DNA of 22,122 bases. It comes from JAUVXY01 sp964392345 (GTDB lineage Bacteria > Actinomycetota > Humimicrobiia > Humimicrobiales > Humimicrobiaceae). Position numbers and translations under genes: made by a program. The notes beneath the pieces were generated by a model. The model worked only from the letters and a program-made list of their open reading frames with translations, did not search any database and was not told the origin of the DNA. Location: contig CAYMPQ010000023.1 of NCBI GenBank assembly GCA_964392345.1, forward strand, positions 1-22,122, given 5' to 3'. Position 1 is the first letter of the stretch. Each line of letters begins with the position of its first letter. This document shows, in pieces, positions 1-6,556 of this stretch.

Positions 1-76
1 GGTAGCGGGGATAGGATTCGAACCTATGACCTTCGGGTTATGAGCCCGACGAGCTTCCAGACTGCTCCACCCCGCA
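1..76 (-). tRNA. tRNA-fMet (anticodon CAU), initiator
   Basis: The reverse strand folds into a full cloverleaf. The anticodon loop reads CTCATAA with anticodon CAT, and the anticodon stem ends in three G-C pairs (GGG/CCC), the mark of an initiator tRNA. The T arm is ATAGG-TTCGAAT-CCTAT. The acceptor stem pairs positions 2-7, but position 1 (U) faces U72, so the end is unpaired as expected for an initiator. The 3' end reads ACC at the window edge, so the last A of CCA would lie outside. Confidence 0.93.
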
Positions 77-116
77 TCGTTAATTTGTAACATTTGCGTT
101 TTCTTACCGCTCATAT

Positions 117-143
117 ATTATAACTAATTTTTATTTTTTTCAA
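117..143 (-). promoter_or_regulatory. Probable promoter of tRNA-fMet
   Basis: On the minus strand a perfect TATAAT (117-122) is preceded by TTGAAA (138-143) with 15-base spacing, slightly short. It lies about 40 bases before the 5' end of the tRNA. Confidence 0.5.
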
Positions 144-263
144 ACCCTTAAAATAATTTGTCATTTAAAAATCAAGAATGAACAGTTTTTATAGAATTGT
201 TATTATTCTGCGATATTGTCAGAGAATATTTAGAATATTAAATATCTTCTATTGCAGAAATAA

Positions 264-470
264 TCATTCCTCAGCAAGGGCCCATTTCTCCACAAAATCA
301 TCATATTTTTCCTTCATTATAGGGTCGTATAGATCGGGTACATCTTTTACCTTATAGGAAAAAGGCGGTTTTGCCCTGATTTATAAGAATTTGCTTTTTT
401 AACAATCTACAAAGGCACAGTCTATATAATCATCAAACTCATCGGGGGAAGTGTTTTTATAAATTTGCAT
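264..470 (-). pseudogene. Decayed short gene with two in-frame stops
   Basis: One minus-strand frame reads from ATG at 470 to TGA at 264-266, but TAA codons interrupt it at 399-401 and again six codons later. The first piece starts MQIYKNTSPDEFDDYIDC and the last ends KYDDFVEKWALAEE. Both pieces look like real protein (charged, mixed composition, same frame), so I read this as a gene of about 68 codons that has decayed. The family is not recognised. It lies just downstream of the ATPase gene at 522-1802 on the same strand and may have been its partner. The remaining DNA between 144 and 521 holds nothing else I can identify. Confidence 0.4.
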
Positions 471-521
471 ATAGATATTTTAAAATAGATCTACCTGGCG
501 GGTTAAGAATCCTTAAGAACT

Positions 522-1802
522 TTAGTTGGAACCAATAATACTATCTGGAATACCCAGCCAAAAAGGCAAAAATAATAATTTTTTATCATCAATGGTTTTT
601 TGCCCGATCAAATTATCAGAAAATATTATAGCTACCGGGGTATTATATTTTTTAATGAAATTTAATATAGAGCGGGTTGAAGTTGTTTTTGCCAGATGGC
701 TCTTTACTTCCACAGGAACGATTGCTTGGTTTTTTTCTGCTATCAGGTCGACTTCGGCCTGAGATTTTGTTCTCCAGTAATTCAGGTTGAATTCATCTTT
801 TAATAGTTCACAAAATAAAACATTTTCCAGAAGAGCTCCCTTATCGGTCCTGTCGCTAAATTTTTGAAAATTTTGGATCACGATATTCCTGAAACCTGTG
901 TCCATAAAATAGATCTTTGGATTTTTGACCAATTCGGTTGATCTGTTTTTATAGAACGGTTGTAAACTTTTTGTAATAAATGTTTTTTCCAATAGATTTA
1001 AATTGATCTTAGTCTGTATAAAATTAAAATCTGCAAGAATGCCAAGATTCTGGTAATCAATTTGAGAGCCTATCTGGAGTGCTAGTGCCTTTATCAGTTT
1101 TGTGAGTTTAAAATCTTCAGCAATTTTTAATATTTCCTTCACCTCTCGCAGAAAGAATATACTGTAAATATTTTTTAATACTTTAATTTTTTCTTCCTTT
1201 GTTTTTGCTGTCACAACCCTTGGATAGCCTCCGTATATGCCAAATTCTTCATAGAATATGTTTATCTCCTTAGAAATTGGATCACTTATCTCAGGCAGAA
1301 TTACTTTAGAACCGGTTATGGCCAATTTGTTTTTTTGCTGTTTTAAAATATTGTAAAGGCCAGGATCTTTAAATAAGAGGAATTCTTCAAAATCAAGCTG
1401 ATAAAGATTTAAGATAAAAATTCTCCCAGCAAGATACTTAATTGCTTTTACGCTTAGATCGATACTTGAGGAACCGGAGATTATTATTTTCTTTCCAGGA
1501 TTAAAATCAAATAGATACTTCAGGCTCTTGCCTCCCTCATTAGCATACTGGAATTCATCAATAACTATGTATTTATTTTTTTCAGGCCTAAAATAGAGTT
1601 CTTCAAATGATTTTAAATCTGTTTCAAATAATTCCAGCAATTGCCTGTCTTCAAAGCTTAGATAAATTGAATTTTCAAGTTCATTGCAGATCTTTTTAAT
1701 AAGAGTGGTCTTGCCACTTTGCCTTGGCCCTATTACAGCAATTATTTCCGGGACATCTAAATAATCTTTTAATTCTTTTTCGAGTTTTCTTTTAATATAC
1801 AT
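522..1802 (-). CDS. ATP-binding protein, AAA_14 / DUF4143 family
   Basis: This 426-residue protein has the two-part build of the AAA_14-DUF4143 family. Near the N-terminus is a P-loop, GPRQSGKT (residues 25-32), followed by the Walker B strand YIVIDEF (78-84) and a sensor-like IISGSSS (107-113). The C-terminal third has a DUF4143 region with NYWRTKSQAEVDLI and PVEVKS, which resembles the core of PD-(D/E)xK nuclease folds (D, E-x-K). Members are common in bacteria and archaea; their cellular role is unsettled, and some are suspected to be defence or mobile-element ATPases. The ATG at 1802 has no clear Shine-Dalgarno site. The gene stands alone, followed on the same strand only by a decayed reading frame. 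The family assignment is firm; the function is unknown. Confidence 0.85.
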   Translation of the reverse strand: MYIKRKLEKELKDYLDVPEIIAVIGPRQSGKTTLIKKICNELENSIYLSFEDRQLLELFETDLKSFEELYFRPEKNKYIVIDEFQYANEGGKSLKYLFDFNPGKKIIISGSSSIDLSVKAIKYLAGRIFILNLYQLDFEEFLLFKDPGLYNILKQQKNKLAITGSKVILPEISDPISKEINIFYEEFGIYGGYPRVVTAKTKEEKIKVLKNIYSIFFLREVKEILKIAEDFKLTKLIKALALQIGSQIDYQNLGILADFNFIQTKINLNLLEKTFITKSLQPFYKNRSTELVKNPKIYFMDTGFRNIVIQNFQKFSDRTDKGALLENVLFCELLKDEFNLNYWRTKSQAEVDLIAEKNQAIVPVEVKSHLAKTTSTRSILNFIKKYNTPVAIIFSDNLIGQKTIDDKKLLFLPFWLGIPDSIIGSN

Positions 1803-1852
1803 AATAAAGTACAGTCTTCCCTGTTTAATAAAAATTTTAATTAAATTTTAAC

Positions 1853-1893
1853 CCTGCTATTATTTATGTATATTTAATTTTAGCAGGTTTTTT
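1853..1893 (+). terminator. Hairpin with T-run, no obvious upstream gene
   Basis: CCTGCTA (1853-1859) pairs with TAGCAGG (1881-1887) across a 21-base AT loop, followed by six T on the plus strand. It looks like an intrinsic terminator for plus-strand transcription, but no plus-strand gene precedes it. The loop is long, so it may be weak or a relic. Confidence 0.3.
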
Positions 1894-1978
1894 ATTAATT
1901 TCAAGGGGTAGGGCTTTATAATTGTAATTCAGACACTACTGGCACAAAAGTATTAATTTCAGATAAAAATGATTAAAT

Positions 1979-2038
1979 CAGCAATTCATCATCTTTTCCT
2001 AATTTTACACCAAATACCTGCTAAATTGGGGCAGTTGC
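1979..2038 (+). repeat. Dispersed intergenic repeat, copy 1
   Basis: This 60-base stretch matches 6343-6403 in the same orientation at roughly 85% by hand alignment, with one single-base gap. The best-conserved parts are CAGCAATTCATCA at the start and CTGCTAAATTGGG near the end. The two copies flank the thiamine operon. Confidence 0.65.
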
Positions 2039-2117
2039 ATACATATTATTGCAGTAATTATCTTTATTGCGGCAATCTGTGGCTTTATTCTCTCATCAGT
2101 AAGATGATTAATTGCTG
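1979..2117. repeat. Imperfect inverted repeat enclosing repeat copy 1
   Basis: CAGCAATTCATCATCTT (1979-1995) is the reverse complement of 2101-2117 with one mismatch in 17. The arms enclose about 105 bases, including most of repeat copy 1. The form is that of a small terminal-inverted-repeat element or a long hairpin. No flanking target duplication was identified. Confidence 0.45.
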
Positions 2118-2228
2118 GCGTATTTGCAAATCACCATTATTTCAGTAGCGTCAAGTCTTAGAGCTGTTGCCTAAGGCAGCCAAAACGCAGGCCTGATTAT
2201 TAATTTTCTAAAAATATTATTTGTAAAT

Positions 2229-3185
2229 TTAAGTTAATTCCGTTAGGAAATGATCATATCCCTGTTTTGTTAAGAGCTCTTCATTCCCGTCTTTGCTGAT
2301 TCTAATGCCTTTTTCCCTGGTTATTTTGCCTACCAAAATTCCTTTTACTTTATTTAGATTCTTTTCTGAAACCGTATAGATTAATTCAAAATCTTCCCCG
2401 CCGTATAGGGCAAAATCTAAAGCATCTTTTTTTAAAGATTCCGCTGCTTTGTTTGTTAATAATTTTATCGGAACTAAATCTGCATAAATGATAGCTCCGG
2501 TATTGCTTTGCTCGCATATTCTTGTAATTTCAGAAGCAAGACCATCGGAAACATCTATCATTGCGTTAATATATTTTAAAAAAGGCTTTACTTTGTAAAA
2601 TTTTGCCTCTGGTTCCAAATGTTTCTTCTTCACTTCTTTGTGGCCATCTATATTTTTTAAGAATAAATTCAAGCCTGCGGTACTTGATCCCAGATCCCCG
2701 CTAACTAAAATAAGATCACCTGGTTTTGCAGCTGAACGGAATTTAAGATTTTCTTTTTTTGCCTCTCCAATCATACATATATCTATAATAAGTTGATTGG
2801 CGTGAGTTACATTGCCGCCTAAAATTTCGATTTTATATTTATCGCAAACTTCCCACATTCCCTTATATATATTTTCAATAATCTCAACATCAATATTCTT
2901 TGGCAAAACCAAAGAAACTAAAAAGTACCTGGGAATTGCTCCCATGGCACCTACATCTGAGACATTGATTTCTACTGCCTTTTTACCAACCTGCCCGGGG
3001 GTAAAATATTTCAGTGAAAAATGGTCACCGTCTACCAGGGTATCTGTAGTGAGGGTAAGATATTTATCTCCAACTTTTATGACAGCTGTATCATCTCCTA
3101 TGCCTTTGACTATGCCTTTGCTGACGGGCTTTTTTGTAAGCCTTTTGATTAATGCAAATTCCCCGCCTATTTTTGAAATATCCAT
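2229..3185 (-). CDS. thiL: Thiamine-monophosphate kinase ThiL
   Basis: ThiL phosphorylates thiamine monophosphate to thiamine pyrophosphate, the last step of cofactor synthesis and the ligand sensed by the riboswitch at the head of this operon. The 318-residue length is normal. Family marks are GIGDDTAVI (28-36), the metal-binding DTLVDGDHF (48-56), NVSDVGAMGA (74-83), GGNVTHA near 123, and MIDVSDGLASEI near 210. It belongs to the AIR-synthase-like ATP-binding superfamily. It is the last gene of the operon, starting 37 bases after thiC. The ribosome-binding site is weak (GAGAAATG before the ATG). Identity is secure. Confidence 0.95.
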   Translation of the reverse strand: MDISKIGGEFALIKRLTKKPVSKGIVKGIGDDTAVIKVGDKYLTLTTDTLVDGDHFSLKYFTPGQVGKKAVEINVSDVGAMGAIPRYFLVSLVLPKNIDVEIIENIYKGMWEVCDKYKIEILGGNVTHANQLIIDICMIGEAKKENLKFRSAAKPGDLILVSGDLGSSTAGLNLFLKNIDGHKEVKKKHLEPEAKFYKVKPFLKYINAMIDVSDGLASEITRICEQSNTGAIIYADLVPIKLLTNKAAESLKKDALDFALYGGEDFELIYTVSEKNLNKVKGILVGKITREKGIRISKDGNEELLTKQGYDHFLTELT

Positions 3186-3222
3186 GTTATCATTTCTCTT
3201 TTCGTTTTTTTATATGTTGCTT

Positions 3223-4509
3223 TTATTTTTTTGACGAAAAATACTTATTTACTATGTCAATTGCGCAGTACTCTCCGCACATTGTACATTTGTCGCCGCT
3301 GATTTTACTTTCTTCTCTATATTTTCTTGCTTTTTCCGGGTCAATGGATAAGCTTATCTGTTTTTCCCAATCTAATTTTTTTCTTGATATTGCCATTTCT
3401 ATATCTTTATCTATGGCGCCTCTGGCCTTTTTTGCAATATCTGCTGCATGTGCTGCAATTCTGGTAACAATAACCCCTTCTCTTACATCATCTACTGTTG
3501 GTAGTCTCAAGTGTTCAGAGGGCGTAAGGTAACACAGGTAATCAACACCATGGTAAGCAGCTAAAGCTCCGCCGATTGCTCCTGCTATGTGATCATAACC
3601 CGGGGAAATATCAGTGACAAGCGGTCCCAAAACGTAGAAAGGTGCATTACCGCAGATCTTCTTTACAAGCAAGACATTTGCTTCTATTTGATCCAGGGGC
3701 ATATGGCCGGGACCTTCTATTATTACCTGTACTCCTTCTTTTTGAGCTTTTTCTGCTAATTCTCCTAAAATGATTGTTTCCTGTATTTGCCCCCTGTCAG
3801 TTGCATCAGCAAGGCAGCCTGGCCTCAGCCCATCTCCAAGGCTTAAGGTTACATCGTATTTTTTTGCTATTTTAAGCAGCCTGTCAAAATTTTCAAAAAG
3901 TGGATTTTCCTTATTGTTATACAACATCCATTCAACAAGGAAAGCGCCGCCTCTGCTCACAATATCTAAAATTCTTTTCTGGTTCTTTAGTCTTTCAATA
4001 GCTTCTCTTGTTATACCGCAGTGTACCGTCATGAAGTCAACACCATCTTCTGCCTGTTTCTCAATTACACCAAAGATGTCTTCTTCGGTCATATTAATAA
4101 TACCTTTTCTTTTTGAAGATTCAATGGCAGCCTGGTAAATAGGAACTGTTCCAACCGGAACTGCCGATCTGTCTATAATAGCTTTTCTTATTTTTTCAAT
4201 ATCTTCACTGATGCTTAAATCCATGACAGTGTCAGCTCCGGCTTTAATTGCTGCGTCTAATTTTTCTATTTCCTCTTTAAGGCTGGCATGTTCCGGGGAT
4301 GTTCCTATGTTTGCATTAACTTTTGTTTTAAGACCCGAACCGATTCCTGAGAGTTCTGTATGCGATTTGTGCTTTTTATTGTATGGAATAACAATGCTGC
4401 CTTTGGCTATGTTCTCTCTTATATATTCAGCTTCCAAACCTTCTTTTTTTGCAACTATTTCCATTTCTTTTGTTATTTTTCCTGACTTAGCATCACTTAG
4501 TATGGTCAT
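3223..4509 (-). CDS. thiC: Phosphomethylpyrimidine synthase ThiC
   Basis: ThiC is a radical-SAM iron-sulfur enzyme that converts aminoimidazole ribotide into HMP phosphate, the pyrimidine half of thiamine. The start at ATG 4509 (428 residues) is chosen because GGGAGG lies nine bases before it; the longer frame to 4596 would overlap thiE by over 100 bases and has no such site. With this start the overlap with thiE is 17 bases, suggesting translational coupling. Marks include NANIGTS (65-71), EGPGHMPLDQI, GPLVTDISPGYDHI and LTPSEHLRLP. The C-terminal cluster cysteines are spaced C-x2-C-x3-C (residues 408, 411, 415), one residue shorter at the second gap than the classical C-x2-C-x4-C. The length fits the short ThiC form. 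A paralogue such as the benzimidazole synthase BzaF is possible, but operon and riboswitch favour ThiC. Confidence 0.93.
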   Translation of the reverse strand: MTILSDAKSGKITKEMEIVAKKEGLEAEYIRENIAKGSIVIPYNKKHKSHTELSGIGSGLKTKVNANIGTSPEHASLKEEIEKLDAAIKAGADTVMDLSISEDIEKIRKAIIDRSAVPVGTVPIYQAAIESSKRKGIINMTEEDIFGVIEKQAEDGVDFMTVHCGITREAIERLKNQKRILDIVSRGGAFLVEWMLYNNKENPLFENFDRLLKIAKKYDVTLSLGDGLRPGCLADATDRGQIQETIILGELAEKAQKEGVQVIIEGPGHMPLDQIEANVLLVKKICGNAPFYVLGPLVTDISPGYDHIAGAIGGALAAYHGVDYLCYLTPSEHLRLPTVDDVREGVIVTRIAAHAADIAKKARGAIDKDIEMAISRKKLDWEKQISLSIDPEKARKYREESKISGDKCTMCGEYCAIDIVNKYFSSKK

Positions 4510-5149
4510 TTGTAATAGCCTCCCTAATTTTTTTACATTCTTTTTCGACATTGCTTTTAGCAATTGTGGCTGAAATTGCAGCAATAGACCTGGCACCTGC
4601 TTTTAAAACAGCTTTAATATTATTTTCGTTTATTCCACCGATAGCCACAAGCGGGATATTTATTTTCTTTTTTACATCTTCTATTAACTTGATTCCTGCC
4701 GGTTTTCCAGCATCCAGTTTAGTTTTTGTTTCAAATATTGGGCTTATTCCGATATAATCTGCACCAATTTTCTCTGCCTCTACTGCTTCTTCAACGTTAT
4801 GTACGGTCAGTCCAATTATTTTTTTATATCCAACAAGTCTTCTGGCAGTGGTATAAGGCATATCATCATTGCCCAGGTGGGTGCCGTCTGCATCAGTTGC
4901 CAGAGCAATGTCAACTCTATCGTTTATTATAAATATAGTGTTATTTTCTTTACAAAGACGGCCTATCTTTTTTGCCTCGTTTATCATCTCCTTTGTGTTT
5001 TTTTCTTTCTCTCTGTATTGGATTATCCTAACCCCTGCTTTTATAGCAGATTTGACATCTTCCAAGACAGTTTTTCTTGTCAGCTTTGAATCAGTTATGA
5101 AGTATAAATCTATATCTTTTAATCTTTCTTTGTTTTCTCTTTTACTCAT
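4493..5149 (-). CDS. thiE: Thiamine-phosphate synthase ThiE
   Basis: ThiE joins HMP pyrophosphate and thiazole phosphate into thiamine monophosphate. The 218-residue protein is a normal-length TIM barrel. Visible marks are QYREK (44-48), the substrate-binding strand NDRVDIALATDADGTHLGND (76-95), SPIFETKTK (136-144) and the phosphate-binding IGGI (170-173). It starts three bases after the thiM stop with no strong ribosome-binding site, which suggests coupling to thiM, and its 3' end overlaps thiC by 17 bases. Its two substrates match the neighbours: ThiC supplies the pyrimidine precursor and ThiM the thiazole phosphate. The kinase ThiD needed between ThiC and ThiE is not in this window. Confidence 0.95.
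   Translation of the reverse strand: MSKRENKERLKDIDLYFITDSKLTRKTVLEDVKSAIKAGVRIIQYREKEKNTKEMINEAKKIGRLCKENNTIFIINDRVDIALATDADGTHLGNDDMPYTTARRLVGYKKIIGLTVHNVEEAVEAEKIGADYIGISPIFETKTKLDAGKPAGIKLIEDVKKKINIPLVAIGGINENNIKAVLKAGARSIAAISATIAKSNVEKECKKIREAITNDHTK
4519..4524 (-). promoter_or_regulatory. Ribosome-binding site of thiC
   Basis: The minus strand reads GGGAGG, nine bases before the ATG at 4509 and inside the end of thiE. It decides the thiC start. Confidence 0.8.
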
Positions 5150-5152
5150 CTT

Positions 5153-5959
5153 TTATTTTATTTTTTCAATTTTTTGCATTTTTTCTATTGAATCTTTATC
5201 AAGGTTAAATACTTCGTCAAATAAGTCAACTTTATATGCGCCCGGGCCCCTGCATGTTTTTGCTGCTATTTCACCAGCTATTCCAAAACAGCAAAGAGCA
5301 GCTGCAGAAGCAAACGCACAGTCTTCTTTTTTGACAGCAGCAAATGCCCCTATTACTGATGAAGCCATACAGCCTGAGCCAACAAAATTTCCCATCATAT
5401 CATGGCCATTTTTGCAGATGTAGACATTTTTCCCATTTGATATGATGTCTTCTTTTCCGGTGATTACAACGGTTAGCTTCTTTTCAGCTGCCAGTTTTTT
5501 TGATATTTCTACAAGATTTCCTTTTACTGATATTGCCTCCACTCCTTTTGTTTCCGCCTCTACTCCAGCTATTGTTCCAATCTCTGAAGAGTTTCCCTTT
5601 AGAACTGAAATTTTTACTTTTTCTAAAATTTCTGCTGCTTTATTTGTTCTTAAATCTGTTGCGCCAGCCCCAACTGCATCCAGGATTACAGGAATATTCT
5701 TCTCATTTGCTTTTTTGCCTGCTAAAATCATTGATCTTACAAGGTCAACTGTTAAAGTTCCGATATTTAAAACAAGGGCATTGGATATGGAAGTCATTTG
5801 TTCGACTTCTTCTATTGCATGGGCCATAACAGGTAAGGCACCCATGGCTCTTACTATGTTTGCACAGTCGTAAATTGTTACCCAGTTTGTTATATGGTGT
5901 ATTAGTGGTTTTTGCTCTTTTATTTTTCTTAGAGTTTCCGGCATGCCTGGTATGCTCAT
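5153..5959 (-). CDS. thiM: Hydroxyethylthiazole kinase ThiM
   Basis: ThiM phosphorylates 4-methyl-5-(2-hydroxyethyl)thiazole, a salvage reaction that feeds ThiE. The 268-residue protein has the family core: HHITNWVT (21-28), LNIGTL (64-69), DAVGAGAT (94-101; the more usual form is DPVGAGAT, so an alanine replaces proline), LKGNSSEI (120-127) and the GSGCMAS active-site loop (194-200). It is the first structural gene after the riboswitch and terminator. AGGAAAGGAA lies a few bases before the ATG at 5959 and supports this start. The operon lacks thiazole-synthesis genes, so salvage by ThiM may be the thiazole source unless those genes lie elsewhere. Confidence 0.95.
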   Translation of the reverse strand: MSIPGMPETLRKIKEQKPLIHHITNWVTIYDCANIVRAMGALPVMAHAIEEVEQMTSISNALVLNIGTLTVDLVRSMILAGKKANEKNIPVILDAVGAGATDLRTNKAAEILEKVKISVLKGNSSEIGTIAGVEAETKGVEAISVKGNLVEISKKLAAEKKLTVVITGKEDIISNGKNVYICKNGHDMMGNFVGSGCMASSVIGAFAAVKKEDCAFASAAALCCFGIAGEIAAKTCRGPGAYKVDLFDEVFNLDKDSIEKMQKIEKIK

Positions 5960-5976
5960 AGAATTTCCTTTCCTAT

Positions 5977-6036
5977 TTAAGTTTGTCTATTTGTTTTGTT
6001 ATTTTTGTTTAAATTAACACATCTTATAAAATTCAC
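5977..6036 (-). CDS. Possible 19-residue leader peptide before thiM
   Basis: A GTG at 6036 follows AGGAAAGGA at a workable distance and opens a 19-codon frame (MNFIRCVNLNKNNKTNRQT) that ends in TAA at 5977-5979, just before the thiM ribosome-binding site. Composition is asparagine- and lysine-rich, as random AT-rich DNA would also give. No homology is recognised; this is a weak candidate. Confidence 0.15.
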   Translation of the reverse strand: MNFIRCVNLNKNNKTNRQT

Positions 6037-6093
6037 GTTTTTTCCTTTCCTGTATGCTCTCTTGATTTCAAGAGGCTTTAAGAACTCTCATGA

Positions 6094-6130
6094 AAACAAA
6101 AAACTACCGACCTGGTAAGATCGGTAGTTT
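6094..6130 (-). terminator. Riboswitch-linked intrinsic terminator
   Basis: On the minus strand AAACTACCGA (6130-6121) pairs with TCGGTAGTTT (6110-6101) around a ten-base loop, followed by a T-rich run TTTTTTGTTTT. It lies directly downstream of the TPP aptamer and upstream of thiM, so it is the likely expression platform. A second AT hairpin, AAAAATAC-AAA-GTATTTTT, lies between aptamer and terminator. Confidence 0.85.
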
Positions 6131-6166
6131 TTAAAAATACTTTGTATTTTTTTAATTTATAAAAGT

Positions 6167-6252
6167 ATTTACTTTCCTACGCTAGCATTAACTAGGTCAG
6201 GTTCAAAGGGTTGGCAACGCCTCTCAGCCACAATTGGCACCCCCAGCTAAAT
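6167..6252 (-). promoter_or_regulatory. TPP riboswitch (thi box) controlling thiMECL
   Basis: The minus strand carries the TPP aptamer in order: GGGGGTGCC, GGCTGAGAGG (6229-6220), CCCTTTGAACCTGA (6210-6197), then TTAATGCTAGCGTAGGAAAG. The outer stem is formed by ATTTAGCT (6252-6245) with AGTAAAT (6173-6167), with one bulged G. The aptamer is followed within about 40 bases by an intrinsic terminator, so TPP binding most likely ends transcription before thiM. The aptamer assignment is secure; the mechanism is inferred from layout. Confidence 0.96.
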
Positions 6253-6267
6253 TTTCAAAAGTACGAA

Positions 6268-6295
6268 ATTATTTAAGCAATTAAGCTATTGTTAA
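6268..6295 (-). promoter_or_regulatory. Probable promoter of the thi operon
   Basis: On the minus strand TTAACA (6295-6290) and AATAAT (6273-6268), each 5 of 6 to the sigma-70-type consensus, are 16 bases apart. Transcription would begin around 6261, about ten bases before the riboswitch. Confidence 0.6.
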
Positions 6296-6302
6296 TAGCT
6301 TA
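6282..6302. repeat. Perfect 9-bp hairpin over the thi promoter -35
   Basis: TAAGCTATT (6282-6290), loop GTT, AATAGCTTA (6294-6302). It overlaps the proposed -35 box, so it could be an operator. No protein is known to bind it. Confidence 0.5.
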
Positions 6303-6327
6303 GCACGTTGGCAAAAAAAATCAAATC

Positions 6328-6353
6328 ATGAATTGCTTGGCGCAGCAATTCAT
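6328..6353. repeat. Perfect 9-bp inverted repeat at the start of repeat copy 2
   Basis: ATGAATTGC (6328-6336), eight-base loop TTGGCGCA, GCAATTCAT (6345-6353). The right arm is the first part of repeat copy 2, so the repeat end is present here in both orientations. Confidence 0.5.
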
Positions 6354-6403
6354 CAACTTCAGCCTAGTTTTACCCCAAATATCTGCTAAATTGGGACAGC
6401 TGC
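6343..6403 (+). repeat. Dispersed intergenic repeat, copy 2
   Basis: 61 bases matching 1979-2038 in direct orientation (see copy 1). It lies between the thi promoter and the divergent DUF2099 gene. Unlike copy 1, no inverted partner was found about 120 bases downstream. Confidence 0.65.
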
Positions 6404-6556
6404 GAAAATAATTTTTGGACTATTTTTCAAATTGTGGTTTTTGGGATAATAATTCCGCCAATTTTTGTGTTTTGAAGTGCCTAAAATATTTTCATTTATG
6501 ATAATATTAAGAAAGTTGTGTGACTGATTTTTAATTTAAAACAGAACTTAAGCAAT

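Larger units (their letters stand above)
1803..2228. other. Intergenic region, no gene
   Basis: AT-rich DNA between the ATPase gene and thiL. It holds a hairpin with a T-run (1853-1893), one copy of a dispersed repeat (1979-2038) and an imperfect inverted pair (1979-1995 with 2101-2117). A short palindrome TGCCTAAGGCA lies near 2169. No credible reading frame was seen. No strong terminator for the thi operon is visible after thiL. Confidence 0.6.

Noticed and set aside
4510..4596. N-terminal extension of ThiC
   Set aside because: It overlaps thiE by over 100 bases, has no ribosome-binding site, and the shorter start has GGGAGG at nine bases.
2812..5873. Long plus-strand open frames opposite thiL, thiC, thiE and thiM
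   Set aside because: They are antisense to well-recognised genes, are rich in Ser, Phe and Leu as expected for mirror frames of AT-rich genes, and match no family.
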